Source: CAXTEJ01 sp964243295 (GTDB lineage: Bacteria > Actinomycetota > Actinomycetes > Actinomycetales > Angustibacteraceae). From it: a stretch of 64,000 bases of DNA. The notes under the pieces were generated by a model. That model did not search any database, was not told where the DNA came from, and saw only the letters and a list, made by a program, of their open reading frames with translations. Both the position numbers and the translations under genes were made by a program. Below are positions 52,660 to 60,965 of this stretch, piece after piece. Position 1 is the stretch's first letter. Each line of letters opens with the position of its first letter. The stretch is taken from contig CAXTEJ010000004.1 in assembly GCA_964243295.1 (NCBI GenBank), positions 1 to 64,000 on the forward strand. The letters run 5' to 3'.

Positions 52660-53250
52660 ATGACGACGCCCCCGTCGACCGCCCCCCGCGAGTGGTGGGT
52701 GCCGCCGGCCCCGGGCCCGACCTGGCAGCACCAGGTGCGGCGAGTCAGCGGCCGCGCCCGCTTCCTGGCCGCGTCAGCCGCCCACCCGGCGCTGCGCGGA
52801 GGGCCGCCGATCATGCTCGGCCCCCGCTCGTCGTTCGTCTTCGGCGCCGAGGGCACGCTGCGCCGCGGGGCCGGGCTGGTGCTCGAGGACGGCTTCGCCG
52901 GCACGTTCTTCGCCGCCGCGGCATTCGGCAGCTCGGTCTTCGTCGGCCGCGGCGCCGTCGTCGCGGTGTACGGCGGGCTGACCGTCGGCGACCGGGTGCG
53001 GTTCGGTGAGCGCGTGTCGGTGCACGACGAGGACCACGCCACCGGCGCGGACGGCCGGGACGGCTTCCTGGTCAGCCCGATCGTCATCGGCTCCGACGTG
53101 TGGATCGGTGCCGGTGCGGTGATCCTGCGGGGCAGCGTCATCGGCGAGGGTGCGGTGGTCGCGGCTGGTGCCGTCGTCCGGGGACCGGTCGCGGCCCGCT
53201 CCGTCGTCGCCGGGGTGCCGGCCCGGCCGATCGGCTCACGGCCGGCATGA
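52660..53250 (+). CDS. left-handed beta-helix acyltransferase
   Basis: 196-residue hexapeptide-repeat protein. Hexads run from VFVGRGAVVAVYGGLTVGDRVRFGERVSV to a catalytic-type loop with HDEDH, then IVIGSDVWIGAGAVILRGSVIGEGAVVAAGAVVRGPVAARSVVAGVPARPI, the acetyltransferase end. Probably O-acetylates a sugar of the polysaccharide. ATG 52,660 has GAGAGGA upstream. The next glycosyltransferase start overlaps its stop (ATGA). Confidence 0.88.
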   Translation: MTTPPSTAPREWWVPPAPGPTWQHQVRRVSGRARFLAASAAHPALRGGPPIMLGPRSSFVFGAEGTLRRGAGLVLEDGFAGTFFAAAAFGSSVFVGRGAVVAVYGGLTVGDRVRFGERVSVHDEDHATGADGRDGFLVSPIVIGSDVWIGAGAVILRGSVIGEGAVVAAGAVVRGPVAARSVVAGVPARPIGSRPA

Positions 53251-54251
53251 GCGCCCCACCCTCGACCCGGCCGGTGCTGAGCACCATGTGGGCGGGCAAC
53301 GACCCGCTGTGGGACCAGACCGTCGAGGTGATCGACGCGCGCCACTACCGGTGGCTCGTGGCCTTCCTCGCGGACGTCGTGCGCAAGTCGCGGGGCCGTC
53401 GCGCGGTCGTGCTGCGCGGCACGGTGACCCTCAAGGAGCGCTACCGCGACCTGCTGGCTGCCATCGTCCTGCGCGCAACCCGTTCTCCGGTGCGGGTCGT
53501 GGTCAGCGACGCCACGATCGAGCCCGGCAGCCGGGCACTGGCCGACCGGCTCGGACGCCTGGCGCCGCTGCTGCCGCTGCTCGCCCGGTTGCTGGTGCGG
53601 GCAGCCGACGGCCGACGTACGACCTGGTGCGTGCTGTCGAGGGCCGAGGTCGACTCGTTCGCCAGCGCCTGGAGGGTGCCGCGCGACCACATCACGTTCA
53701 CGCCGTTCTCCCACACGCTGCACTCCCCGCAGGACCGCGAGGGCGCGACGGCGGGCGACTACCTGTTCTCGGGCGGCAACAGCCTGCGCCGCTACGACCT
53801 GCTCGCTGACGCGGCCGAGGGTCTGGGGGTCGACGTCGTCGTCGCCACGAGCTGGCGCCCCGACGCCGAGCGGCCGTGGCTGAATGCCGAGCCGGTGCCG
53901 CACCAGCGCTTCGTCGAGCTGCTGAAGGGCTGCCGGGCGATGGTGCTGCCCATCGCCGAGTCGACCCGCAGCGCCGGGCAGCAGACCTACCTCAACGCCA
54001 TGGCGCTCGGGAAGGTCGTCGTGGTCACCGACGGCCTCGGGGTGCGCGACCACATCGAGGACGGCGTCACCGGCGTCGTCGTCGCGCCGACAGTGGAGGC
54101 CCTGCGGGCGGCCCTCACCGACCTGCTCGATCCTGCGCGCGCCGACCACTACGCCGCCATGGGCGTCCGAGCCCGCGAGGTCGTGCTCGACCAGTACAGC
54201 CCCGACGCCTACCGCCGCTCGCTGCTGCGCCTCGCCGGCCTCGAGGTCTGA
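53247..54251 (+). CDS. GT4-like glycosyltransferase
   Basis: 334-residue GT-B-type protein. The N-terminal half (STMWAGNDPLWDQTVEVIDARHYRWLVAFLADVV) is unusual, but the C-terminal half is GT4-like: YLFSGGNSLRRYDLLADAA, MVLPIAESTRSAGQQTYLNAMALGKVVVVTDGLGVRDHIEDGVTGVVVAP. The usual E-X7-E reads E-S-T-R-S-A-G-Q-Q-T, so the second Glu is missing. ATG 53,247 overlaps the acyltransferase stop. Substrate unknown. Confidence 0.75.
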   Translation: MSAPPSTRPVLSTMWAGNDPLWDQTVEVIDARHYRWLVAFLADVVRKSRGRRAVVLRGTVTLKERYRDLLAAIVLRATRSPVRVVVSDATIEPGSRALADRLGRLAPLLPLLARLLVRAADGRRTTWCVLSRAEVDSFASAWRVPRDHITFTPFSHTLHSPQDREGATAGDYLFSGGNSLRRYDLLADAAEGLGVDVVVATSWRPDAERPWLNAEPVPHQRFVELLKGCRAMVLPIAESTRSAGQQTYLNAMALGKVVVVTDGLGVRDHIEDGVTGVVVAPTVEALRAALTDLLDPARADHYAAMGVRAREVVLDQYSPDAYRRSLLRLAGLEV

Positions 54252-54263
54252 GCCATCCGGGCG

Positions 54264-54836
54264 GTGCCAGCTGCCACCGACTGGCATGCTGTCGCGGTGC
54301 CCGACGACGTAGCCCGCAACGGCGCGACACCCACGGTCGGCGGCCGGCTGCGCGAGATGGTGCGGGTGCTGCGGGCCGACTTCGCCGCGAACGAGCCCAC
54401 CGACGCGCGCACGACCATCGCCGTGTGGCGGCTCGGGCAGGCCGCTCACGGCGTGCCCGGCCCGGCCGGCTTCGCGCTGCGCCGGCTGCACGGCGTCCTC
54501 GACCTGCTGTGGACGCGCATCGTCATCGGCGCCGAGCTGCCCCGCAGCGTCCCCGCCGGTCCGGGGCTGATCCTGCGGCACGCCGGCCGCGGGCTGATCC
54601 TCTTCCCGACCGCCACGCTCGGGCGCGACGTCACGCTGTTCCACCAGGTGACGCTCGGCGTGCGCGGCGGTATGCAGGCTCCCCACCTCGCCGACCGGTC
54701 GTACGTCGGCGCCGGCGCCAAGGTGCTCGGTCCCATCACGCTGGGCGAGGGCTGCCGGGTGGGAGCCAACGCCGTCGTCACCCGTGACGTCGCCCCGGGC
54801 ACCACCGTCGTCGGCATCCCGGCTCGCCCCGTCTGA
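54264..54836 (+). CDS. serine O-acetyltransferase-like hexapeptide acyltransferase
   Basis: 190 residues. The C-terminal beta helix reads LFPTATLGRDVTLFHQVTLGVRGGMQAPHLADRSYVGAGAKVLGPITLGEGCRVGANAVVTRDVAPGTTVVGIPARPV, close to CysE-type enzymes, including the His of FHQVTLG. The N-terminal helical domain of true CysE is short or unlike. In EPS loci such proteins acetylate sugars rather than serine, so I do not call it cysE. GTG 54,264 is the frame's start, 12 bases after the previous stop; GTG 54,297 is possible. No clear ribosome-binding site. Confidence 0.82.
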   Translation: MPAATDWHAVAVPDDVARNGATPTVGGRLREMVRVLRADFAANEPTDARTTIAVWRLGQAAHGVPGPAGFALRRLHGVLDLLWTRIVIGAELPRSVPAGPGLILRHAGRGLILFPTATLGRDVTLFHQVTLGVRGGMQAPHLADRSYVGAGAKVLGPITLGEGCRVGANAVVTRDVAPGTTVVGIPARPV

Positions 54837-54872
54837 AGCCGACCTCGTGGTCCAGGGTCCTCGTGTCCCCGG

Positions 54873-55868
54873 TCAGCTGGTGGGGCCCGGCCACGGCTGC
54901 GGCGGGTGGCCGTTCACCTGGCGGACGAACTCACCCAGGTACCAGTGCCGGAAGGCCTGCTGGTCCGGGGGCGACACCAGCGTCAGCAGCTCGGCGCCGG
55001 CGGCGCAGTACTCGTCGGCGGCGTCGAGCAGCTCGAGCAGGGTCTGGCATGCCTCGGCGACCCCGGGCGGGACCGGGTGGACCGCGTCGAGCGTCGGCTG
55101 TCCCGACTCGAGGGCAGCCCGGAACTGCGCCTGCTGCCCCGTGTTGCTCCCGGCGTAGCGGGCGCGCAGGTCGGCGACGAGCCGCAGCAGCTCGTCGGGC
55201 ACCTCACGGCTGGTCGTGCCGTTGTCGCGGCCGATCTGCAGCAGGGTGAACTCGCGGATGAGGTCGGCCGTGTGCTGCGCCGCCCGGTCCCACAGCCGCA
55301 CCGGTGCCCGCAGGATGCGGACCTGCGGCCACTGCCCGGCTCGGTCGTCCGGCGGGTCGTGCGGTGGGTCAGGGATGGTGACGACCACGCGAGGGTCGGG
55401 CTGGGTCATCGTCAGCGCCGCGACCGGGCCGGCCGGCACCAGCGGGGCGCCGACGTCCGACTCCTCGGCGTCGTCCGGGGTGTGCTTGTGGACGGTGAAC
55501 CACACCGTCTTGCCCGCCGGGCTGATCCGGTCGCTGGAGCGGCTGCCGCTGTCGGTGCTCAGCGCCTGCAGCAGCCGCAGCCCGCGACCGGTGGTGCTGT
55601 CGCTGCCCGGCTGCAGCGTCCGGGCGGCCACCGGGCTGCCGTCGGTGACGAGCACGCGCACCCAGTCGCCGTCGTCCTCGATGCCCACGACGGACGGCGT
55701 CCCGGCGTGCAGCACCACGTTGGTCACCAGCTCCGACACCAGCATGCGCACGCGGTCCTGGGCGCCGACGTCACCGCCGAGCCCCGCGACGGCGGCCACC
55801 GAGAACCGCCTGGCCGCCGCCACCTCCCGCGGGGTGGTGGTGAGCTCGAGCTCGAGGGCGGCGGTCAC
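54873..55868 (-). CDS. RsbW-like ATP-binding protein with a C-terminal domain of unknown function
   Basis: 331 residues. The N-terminal HATPase domain (about 1-125) is of the anti-sigma/RsbW type: VRMLVSELVTNVVLHAGTP (N-box), WVRVLVTDGSP (D-box) and STTGRGLRLLQALSTDSG (G-box), then GKTVWFTVH. The rest (about 150-331) is helical, with VRLWDRAAQHTADLIREFTLLQIGR and ADLRARYAGSNTGQQAQF, and is not a kinase or phosphatase I recognise. GTG 55,868 is preferred for GAAGGTGAG 7 bases upstream; an in-frame ATG lies at 55,901. It may be an anti-sigma or partner-switch protein tied to the polysaccharide locus. Confidence 0.82.
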   Translation of the reverse strand: MTAALELELTTTPREVAAARRFSVAAVAGLGGDVGAQDRVRMLVSELVTNVVLHAGTPSVVGIEDDGDWVRVLVTDGSPVAARTLQPGSDSTTGRGLRLLQALSTDSGSRSSDRISPAGKTVWFTVHKHTPDDAEESDVGAPLVPAGPVAALTMTQPDPRVVVTIPDPPHDPPDDRAGQWPQVRILRAPVRLWDRAAQHTADLIREFTLLQIGRDNGTTSREVPDELLRLVADLRARYAGSNTGQQAQFRAALESGQPTLDAVHPVPPGVAEACQTLLELLDAADEYCAAGAELLTLVSPPDQQAFRHWYLGEFVRQVNGHPPQPWPGPTS

Positions 55869-56033
55869 GAGGCACTCACCTTCACCGCCGGAACCGACCA
55901 TGGACGGCAGTATCCGGCACTCAGGTGACTCTCCGCGAGCCTTGGTGACCCAGTTGGTGGTGGGCGTCCCCGGTAGGGTCGACGAGCCCCGGCAGCACGC
56001 CGCGAAGGCCCGCCGAGCGCAGGAGCCGCACCG

Positions 56034-57269
56034 ATGCCCGGACCGACGTGGACCCACCCGCCGCGCGTGGCCTACCTGGTCAGCCAGTACCCCAAGCTCA
56101 GCCACGCGTTCATCGAGCGCGAGATCCGAGCCCTGCGCGAGGGCGGTGCCGTCGTCCGGACGTTCTCGGTGCGCTCGACGCCCGACTCCGAGCTGCTGTC
56201 GCAGCGCGACCGTGACGAGGCCGCCACGACCGACGTGCTGCTGCAGTCGCCGGCACGGTTGCTGCTGGCGCAGGCGCCGCTGCTCGCGAGGGACGCGAAG
56301 GCCTGGGGCCGTGGGCTGCTGCGGGCGCTGCGCACCGGCGCGCCGACGCTGCGCTCGCGGGTGTGGCAGGGGTTCTACGCCCTCGAGGCCGGCGTGCTGG
56401 TGCAGCAGATGCAAGCCTCCGGGCTGCGGCACGTGCACGTGCACCTGGCCAACAACGGCGCCGACGTGGCGCGGCTGGCCGTGCCGCTCGGCAGCGAGGT
56501 CTACGGCGGCGACTGGTCGTGGTCGATGGCCATGCACGGCCCGACCGAGTTCTCCGACGTCACCGGCTACGACCTGGCCGCGAAGGTCCGCGCTGCGTCG
56601 TTCGTCGCGTGCATCAGCGACTACTGCCGCAGCCAGCTGATGGCGCTCGTCGACCCCTCGCACTGGGGCAAGCTCGCGCTCGTGCGGATGAGCGTCGACG
56701 CAGACCGCTTCGCCGTCGCCCACCGCGACACCTCACCCGACCGACCGCTGCGCGTGCTGTTCGTGGGCCGCCTCGTGCCCGAGAAGGGCCCGCACGTGCT
56801 CGTCGAGGCCGCCTCGCTGCTGCCCGAGGGCAGCGTTGAAGTGCGCGTCGTCGGCGACGGACCGCTGCGCGAGGCGCTGCAGCAGGACGTCGACGCGCGC
56901 GGCCTCGGCACGGCGGTGACCCTGGTCGGACCCCTCGGCCAGGAGGACCTGCCCGCGCAGTACGCCTGGGCCGACGTCTTCGCCCTGCCCAGCTTCGCCG
57001 AGGGCCTGCCCGTCGTGATCATGGAGGCGATGGCCGCCGGCTGCGTCGTGGTCACCACCCAGATCGCCGGCATCCCCGAGCTCGTCGAGACCGGCGTCAC
57101 CGGCGTCCTCGTGGCCCCAGGCCGCGCCGACGCCCTCGCCGAGGCCCTGGTCGACGTCGGCGCCGACACCGAGCTGCGACGCCGCCTCGCCCTCGCCGGC
57201 GCCGAGCGCGTGCGCGCGACGTACGCCCCCGAGCCCAACGCCGCCGCCCTCGCCGCCCTCCTCTCCTGA
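56034..57269 (+). CDS. GT4-family glycosyltransferase
   Basis: 411-residue GT-B transferase of the colanic-acid WcaL/AmsK type. VAYLVSQYPKLSHAFIEREIRALRE is the characteristic start, then HVHVHLANNGADVARLA, MAMHGPTEFSD, LRVLFVGRLVPEKGPHVLVEAA, VVGDGPLREAL and FAEGLPVVIMEAMAAG (E-X7-E). ATG 56,034 is near the frame's first codon. Divergent from the RsbW-like gene and convergent with the WecG-type gene. Confidence 0.93.
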   Translation: MPGPTWTHPPRVAYLVSQYPKLSHAFIEREIRALREGGAVVRTFSVRSTPDSELLSQRDRDEAATTDVLLQSPARLLLAQAPLLARDAKAWGRGLLRALRTGAPTLRSRVWQGFYALEAGVLVQQMQASGLRHVHVHLANNGADVARLAVPLGSEVYGGDWSWSMAMHGPTEFSDVTGYDLAAKVRAASFVACISDYCRSQLMALVDPSHWGKLALVRMSVDADRFAVAHRDTSPDRPLRVLFVGRLVPEKGPHVLVEAASLLPEGSVEVRVVGDGPLREALQQDVDARGLGTAVTLVGPLGQEDLPAQYAWADVFALPSFAEGLPVVIMEAMAAGCVVVTTQIAGIPELVETGVTGVLVAPGRADALAEALVDVGADTELRRRLALAGAERVRATYAPEPNAAALAALLS

Positions 57270-57291
57270 CCCACCGCCCCACCCAACCCCG

Positions 57292-57310
57292 GTGATCATG
57301 CGATCCCGGC
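57292..57310 (+). repeat. dispersed convergent-gap repeat, copy 7
   Basis: GTGATCATGCGATCCCGGC, 22 bases after the glycosyltransferase stop. A shortened relative (GTGATCGCGGTC) lies at 57,366 in the same gap. Confidence 0.75.
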
Positions 57311-57404
57311 ACAGTCGCGAGGCCACGCGCAAGGCCGGCTGCTGCGAACCCGGGCTGCCCGTCACGTGATCGCGGTCAGCGGTTGCACCTACCGGGACGC
57401 CGAA

Positions 57405-57434
57405 GCGCCGCCGCCCCGGCGGGGACGACGGCGC
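57405..57434 (-). terminator. probable terminator of the WecG-type gene
   Basis: Imperfect GC hairpin read on the minus strand, GCGCCGTCGTCCCC with GGGGCGGCGGCGC around a short loop, 20 bases past the stop. Confidence 0.5.
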
Positions 57435-57453
57435 TCGGCGTGACGGGGGAGAC

Positions 57454-58329
57454 TCAGGCGCGCTGGCGCACCAGCTCGCGCGCCGCCACGAAGACGAACT
57501 GCGAGTCCTGCACGAGGTAGCGGCGCCACAGCCGGCTGAAGTTGGTGACCAGGCGGTGCATCCACTCGATGCCGAGGCGCTGGATGATGCGCGGCGCGCG
57601 GCGCTGACGACCGGCGACGAAGTCGAGCGCCGCACCGGCACCCAGGAACACCGTGCCGGGCAGTGCCGGAGCGTGTGCGTCGATCCACAGCTCCTGGCGG
57701 GGCGCGCCGAAGCACACCACGACGATGTCGGGGCGGGTGAACCGCAGCTGCTGCATGAGCTGCCGGTCGGCCTCGTCACCGTCCTGGAAGCCCATCGCCG
57801 GCGAGGCGGTCAGCACGACCTCGAGCTCGGGGTTGTCGGCCTGCAGCCGGCGGGCCGCCTCGGCGCCGACGCCCTCGGCGCCACCGACGAAGGCGACGCG
57901 CAGGCCGCGACGAGCGGCGGTCTGGGCGAGCGCCGGCACCAGGTCGGCCCCGGTCACCCGGACGCCGAGGGGCTGGCCTGCGAGCTTGGCGGTGCTGACG
58001 ATCGGCGAACCGTCGGCGGTCACGAAGGCGCTGCGCCGGTAGGCGGCGCGGAAGGCCCGGTGCTTGCGCATCAGCATGACGTGGTCGACGTTGCAGGTGA
58101 AGACGCCACCAGCGGCGTCGGTGCCGACGGTGTCGGCGATGCGCTCTGCGGCCTCCTCGACCGAGGAGAGCACCTGGAAGCGGCACCCGAACAGCTCGCG
58201 CTCGACGCCGAGGCGGTCGGGCACGGCGGTCAGGCGGCGGGTGTCGCGCGGGCTGGCCAGCCTGGCGGCGGCCTCGAGGTCGGCGACGGTGGCATCAGTG
58301 AGCAGGCTGGACATGACGGCTTCAGACAT
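57454..58329 (-). CDS. WecG/TagA/CpsF-family glycosyltransferase (GT26)
   Basis: 291-residue membrane-associated GT26 transferase; family members add N-acetylmannosaminuronic acid, ManNAc or another sugar to undecaprenyl-PP-linked GlcNAc. Motifs are TCNVDHVMLMRKHRAFR, FVTADGSPIVSTAKL (Thr-Ala-Asp-Gly), VAFVGGAEGVGAEAARRLQ, VVCFGAPRQELWI, and the C-terminal TVFLGAGAALDFVAGRQRRAPRIIQRLGIEWMHRL, which anchors it to the membrane. ATG 58,329 has GAGGTAG about 8 bases upstream. It would act early in lipid-linked repeat assembly; the initiating phosphoglycosyl transferase is not in the window. Confidence 0.92.
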   Translation of the reverse strand: MSEAVMSSLLTDATVADLEAAARLASPRDTRRLTAVPDRLGVERELFGCRFQVLSSVEEAAERIADTVGTDAAGGVFTCNVDHVMLMRKHRAFRAAYRRSAFVTADGSPIVSTAKLAGQPLGVRVTGADLVPALAQTAARRGLRVAFVGGAEGVGAEAARRLQADNPELEVVLTASPAMGFQDGDEADRQLMQQLRFTRPDIVVVCFGAPRQELWIDAHAPALPGTVFLGAGAALDFVAGRQRRAPRIIQRLGIEWMHRLVTNFSRLWRRYLVQDSQFVFVAARELVRQRA

Positions 58330-58731
58330 GGGGGGGCTACCTCATCCGTGGGAGCGTCGGCGGCGACTGAGCGAAGAGCAACGCGCGTCAGTGGGCGTCA
58401 ACTGCAGGTCGCGGTCGGTGTCGAGGTCGTTGACGACCTGCACGCAGTGCTTCCGCGAACCCAGGGGTGGTGCTGCCTCGTGCACGAGTCGATACGGTGC
58501 GTGAGGACTAGGTCATTGATATCAGCCCGAACGGGCGGTGTCGACCGACGCACGAAGCGTTCGACTGGACGTCATGTGCACGACTTCGTCACCCGCCGTG
58601 ACCGACGTCAGCCGTTCGGCCCACCCTGAGCACGGCTGCGCGGCCGACCGAAACGACGGCGTCACCTGGCGGTCACAGCGCGCTCGCCGGGCGGTCGGAC
58701 GAACGTGACCAGCGCCACAGCCGCGCACCGG
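58330..58731. other. 402-bp gap, promoter region of the WecG-type gene
   Basis: No gene is supported on either strand. It is unusually AT-containing near 58,505-58,525 (GGTCATTGATATCAGCC, with the palindrome TGATATCA), a possible regulatory site. The right end holds the 3' end of the cysN transcript. Confidence 0.5.
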
Positions 58732-60036
58732 TCAGATCGAGTACAGCACCGCTCGCTCGGACGTCGGCCGCGCAGCGAGCGGGTCGCCGACCATCCCGGC
58801 GGCGAGGGTCGCCCCGTCGTGAGGGTCGATCACCAGGAACGCCCCCGTGCGACGGTGCCGGGCGTACTCCTCGGCCGCGACCGGCGACGCGAGCCGCAGC
58901 CGCACCCGCCCGATGTCGTTCAGCTGCAACCGCTCGGCGGGCTGCAGCGACGTGGTGTCGAGGTCGAGCCGCCCCAGCACCTCCCGGACGACGGCCTGCA
59001 CGGTGCGCGTCGTGTGCTTGACGAGCACGCGCGCGCCCGGGACGAGATCGCGGTCGGACAGCCAGCACAGCGTCCCGTCGAGATCCTGCGTCGGCTCGGG
59101 GGCGCCCTGCACCGCGGCCACCAGGTCGCCGCGCGAGACGTCCAGCTCGTCGGCGAGGCGCAGCGCCACCGAGCGCGGCGCGAACGCCTCCTCGAGCGTG
59201 CCGTCGGCGGTGTCGATGCCCGCGATCGTCGTCCGGCCGCCGCCGGGCAGCACGACGACGTGGTCACCGACGCGCACGACGCCCGAGGCGATCTGGCCGG
59301 CGTAGCCGCGGTAGTCGACGTGGCAGGCGTCGCGGGCAGCGCCCTGCGGCCGCAGCGCGACCTGCACGGGCATGCGGAACGCCTCCTGGCGGGGGTCGTC
59401 GGCCGAGGGCAGCTGCTCGAGCAGCTCGAGCACGCTGGGCCCGTCGTACCAGGGCGTGCGGTGCGAGCGGTCGACGACGTTGTCGCCGGCGAGCGCGCTG
59501 ACCGGCACGCACCGGACGTCGGGCAGCCCGAGGTCGTGCGCGAGCGCCGAGACCGCGGCCGAGACGGCCAGGTAGACGTCCTCGTCGAAGCCCACGAGGT
59601 CGATCTTGTTGACCGCCACCAGCACGTTCGGCACCCGCAGCAGCGACGCGACCGCGAGGTGGCGACGGGTCTGCTCGAGCACGCCCTTGCGCGCGTCGAC
59701 GAGCACCAGCACGGCGTCGGCGGTGCTCGCGCCGGTCACGGTGTTGCGGGTGTACTGCACGTGCCCCGGGCAGTCGGCGAGGATGAACGAACGCACGGCG
59801 GTGGCGAAGTAGCGGTAGGCGACGTCGATCGTGATGCCCTGCTCGCGCTCGGCGCGCAGGCCGTCGGTGAGCAGCGCGAGGTCGGCCTGGGCGAGCCCGC
59901 GGTCGCGGCTGACCCGCTCGACGGCGTCCATCTGGTCGGCGAGCACCGACTTGGTGTCGTGCAGCAGCCGCCCGACGAGGGTCGACTTGCCGTCGTCGAC
60001 CGACCCGGCGGTCGCGAGGCGCAGCAGCGTCGCCAT
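58732..60036 (-). CDS. cysN: sulfate adenylyltransferase GTPase subunit CysN
   Basis: 434-residue EF-Tu-like GTPase that drives APS synthesis from sulfate and ATP with CysD. G-domain motifs are GSVDDGKS (11-18), DCPGH and NKID; domains 2 and 3 follow (VQVALRPQ, GYAGQIASGVVRVGDHVVVLPGG). The protein ends soon after domain 3, so no CysC (APS kinase) domain is fused. ATG 60,036 shares its A with the cysD stop (TGATG). Last gene of the coupled sulfate operon here. Confidence 0.95.
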   Translation of the reverse strand: MATLLRLATAGSVDDGKSTLVGRLLHDTKSVLADQMDAVERVSRDRGLAQADLALLTDGLRAEREQGITIDVAYRYFATAVRSFILADCPGHVQYTRNTVTGASTADAVLVLVDARKGVLEQTRRHLAVASLLRVPNVLVAVNKIDLVGFDEDVYLAVSAAVSALAHDLGLPDVRCVPVSALAGDNVVDRSHRTPWYDGPSVLELLEQLPSADDPRQEAFRMPVQVALRPQGAARDACHVDYRGYAGQIASGVVRVGDHVVVLPGGGRTTIAGIDTADGTLEEAFAPRSVALRLADELDVSRGDLVAAVQGAPEPTQDLDGTLCWLSDRDLVPGARVLVKHTTRTVQAVVREVLGRLDLDTTSLQPAERLQLNDIGRVRLRLASPVAAEEYARHRRTGAFLVIDPHDGATLAAGMVGDPLAARPTSERAVLYSI

Positions 60037-60965
60037 CAGAAGTAACCCTCCTTCTTGCGGTCCTCCATGGCGGCCTCGGTGATGCGGTCGTCGGCGCGGG
60101 TGGCGCCGCGCTCGGTGATGCGGGTGGCGGCCACCTCCACGACGACGTCCTGGACGTCGGTGGCGTCGCTCTCGACGGCCCCGGTGCACGACATGTCGCC
60201 GACCGTCCGGTAGCGCACCTGCACGGTGCGCACCTGCTCGCCGTCGCGCGGCTGGGAGTACGGCCCGACCGCGAGCAGCATGCCGTCGCGCTCGACGACC
60301 TCCCGCTCGTGGGCGTAGTACAGGGACGGCAGCTCGATGCCCTCGCGGGCGACGTAGCGCCACACGTCGAGCTCGGTCCAGTTGCTGAGCGGGAACACGC
60401 GCACGTGCTCGCCGGGCCGGTGGCGCCCGTTGTAGAGGTTCCACAGCTCGGGCCGCTGGTTGCGCGGGTCCCACTGCCCGAACTCGTCGCGCAGGCTGAA
60501 GATGCGCTCCTTGGCGCGCGCCTTCTCCTCGTCGCGCCGGCCGCCGCCGAACACCGCGTCGAACCGGTTCAGGGCGATCGCGTCGAGCAGGGGCACCGTC
60601 TGCAGCGGGTTGCGCGTGCCGTCCGCGCGCTCGCGCAGCCGGCCGTCGTCGAGGTAGTCCTGCACCGACGCGAGCAGCAGCCGGGCGCCGAGCCGCAGAG
60701 CAGTGGCGTCGCGGTAGGCCAGCACCTCGGGGAAGTTGTGCCCGGTGTCGACGTGCAGCAGCGCGAACGGCACCGGCCCGGGCCAGAACGCCTTCGCCGC
60801 GAGGTGCAGCATCACGACCGAGTCCTTGCCGCCGCTGAACAGCAGCACCGGCCGCTCGAACTCCGCGACGACCTCGCGCATCACGTGGATGCTCTCGCTC
60901 TCGAGCGCCTCCAGCTGGTCGAGCTGGTACGACGGTCCGGCCGCCACCTGCAGCGCCTCGCTCAC
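60036..60965 (-). CDS. cysD: sulfate adenylyltransferase subunit CysD
   Basis: 309-residue ATP-pyrophosphatase-type subunit that forms APS. It has the PP-loop SGGKDS (44-49), LLHVDTGHNFPEVLAYRD, FGGGRRDEEKARAKERIFS, and the C-terminal RYRTVGDMSCTGAVES...ERGATRADDR, ending EDRKKEGYF, the invariant tail of CysD. GTG 60,965 overlaps the cysH stop by 4 bases (GTGA). Confidence 0.97.
   Translation of the reverse strand: MSEALQVAAGPSYQLDQLEALESESIHVMREVVAEFERPVLLFSGGKDSVVMLHLAAKAFWPGPVPFALLHVDTGHNFPEVLAYRDATALRLGARLLLASVQDYLDDGRLRERADGTRNPLQTVPLLDAIALNRFDAVFGGGRRDEEKARAKERIFSLRDEFGQWDPRNQRPELWNLYNGRHRPGEHVRVFPLSNWTELDVWRYVAREGIELPSLYYAHEREVVERDGMLLAVGPYSQPRDGEQVRTVQVRYRTVGDMSCTGAVESDATDVQDVVVEVAATRITERGATRADDRITEAAMEDRKKEGYF

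Noticed and set aside
54264..54836. Calling this gene cysE as part of the sulfur pathway
   Set aside because: It lacks a convincing CysE N-terminal domain, sits within the polysaccharide locus and is separated from the cys operon by four genes.
57361..57380. Possible eighth copy of the dispersed repeat
   Set aside because: Only GTGATCGCGGTC remains; the central CATGCGAT is missing, so it is at best a truncated relic.
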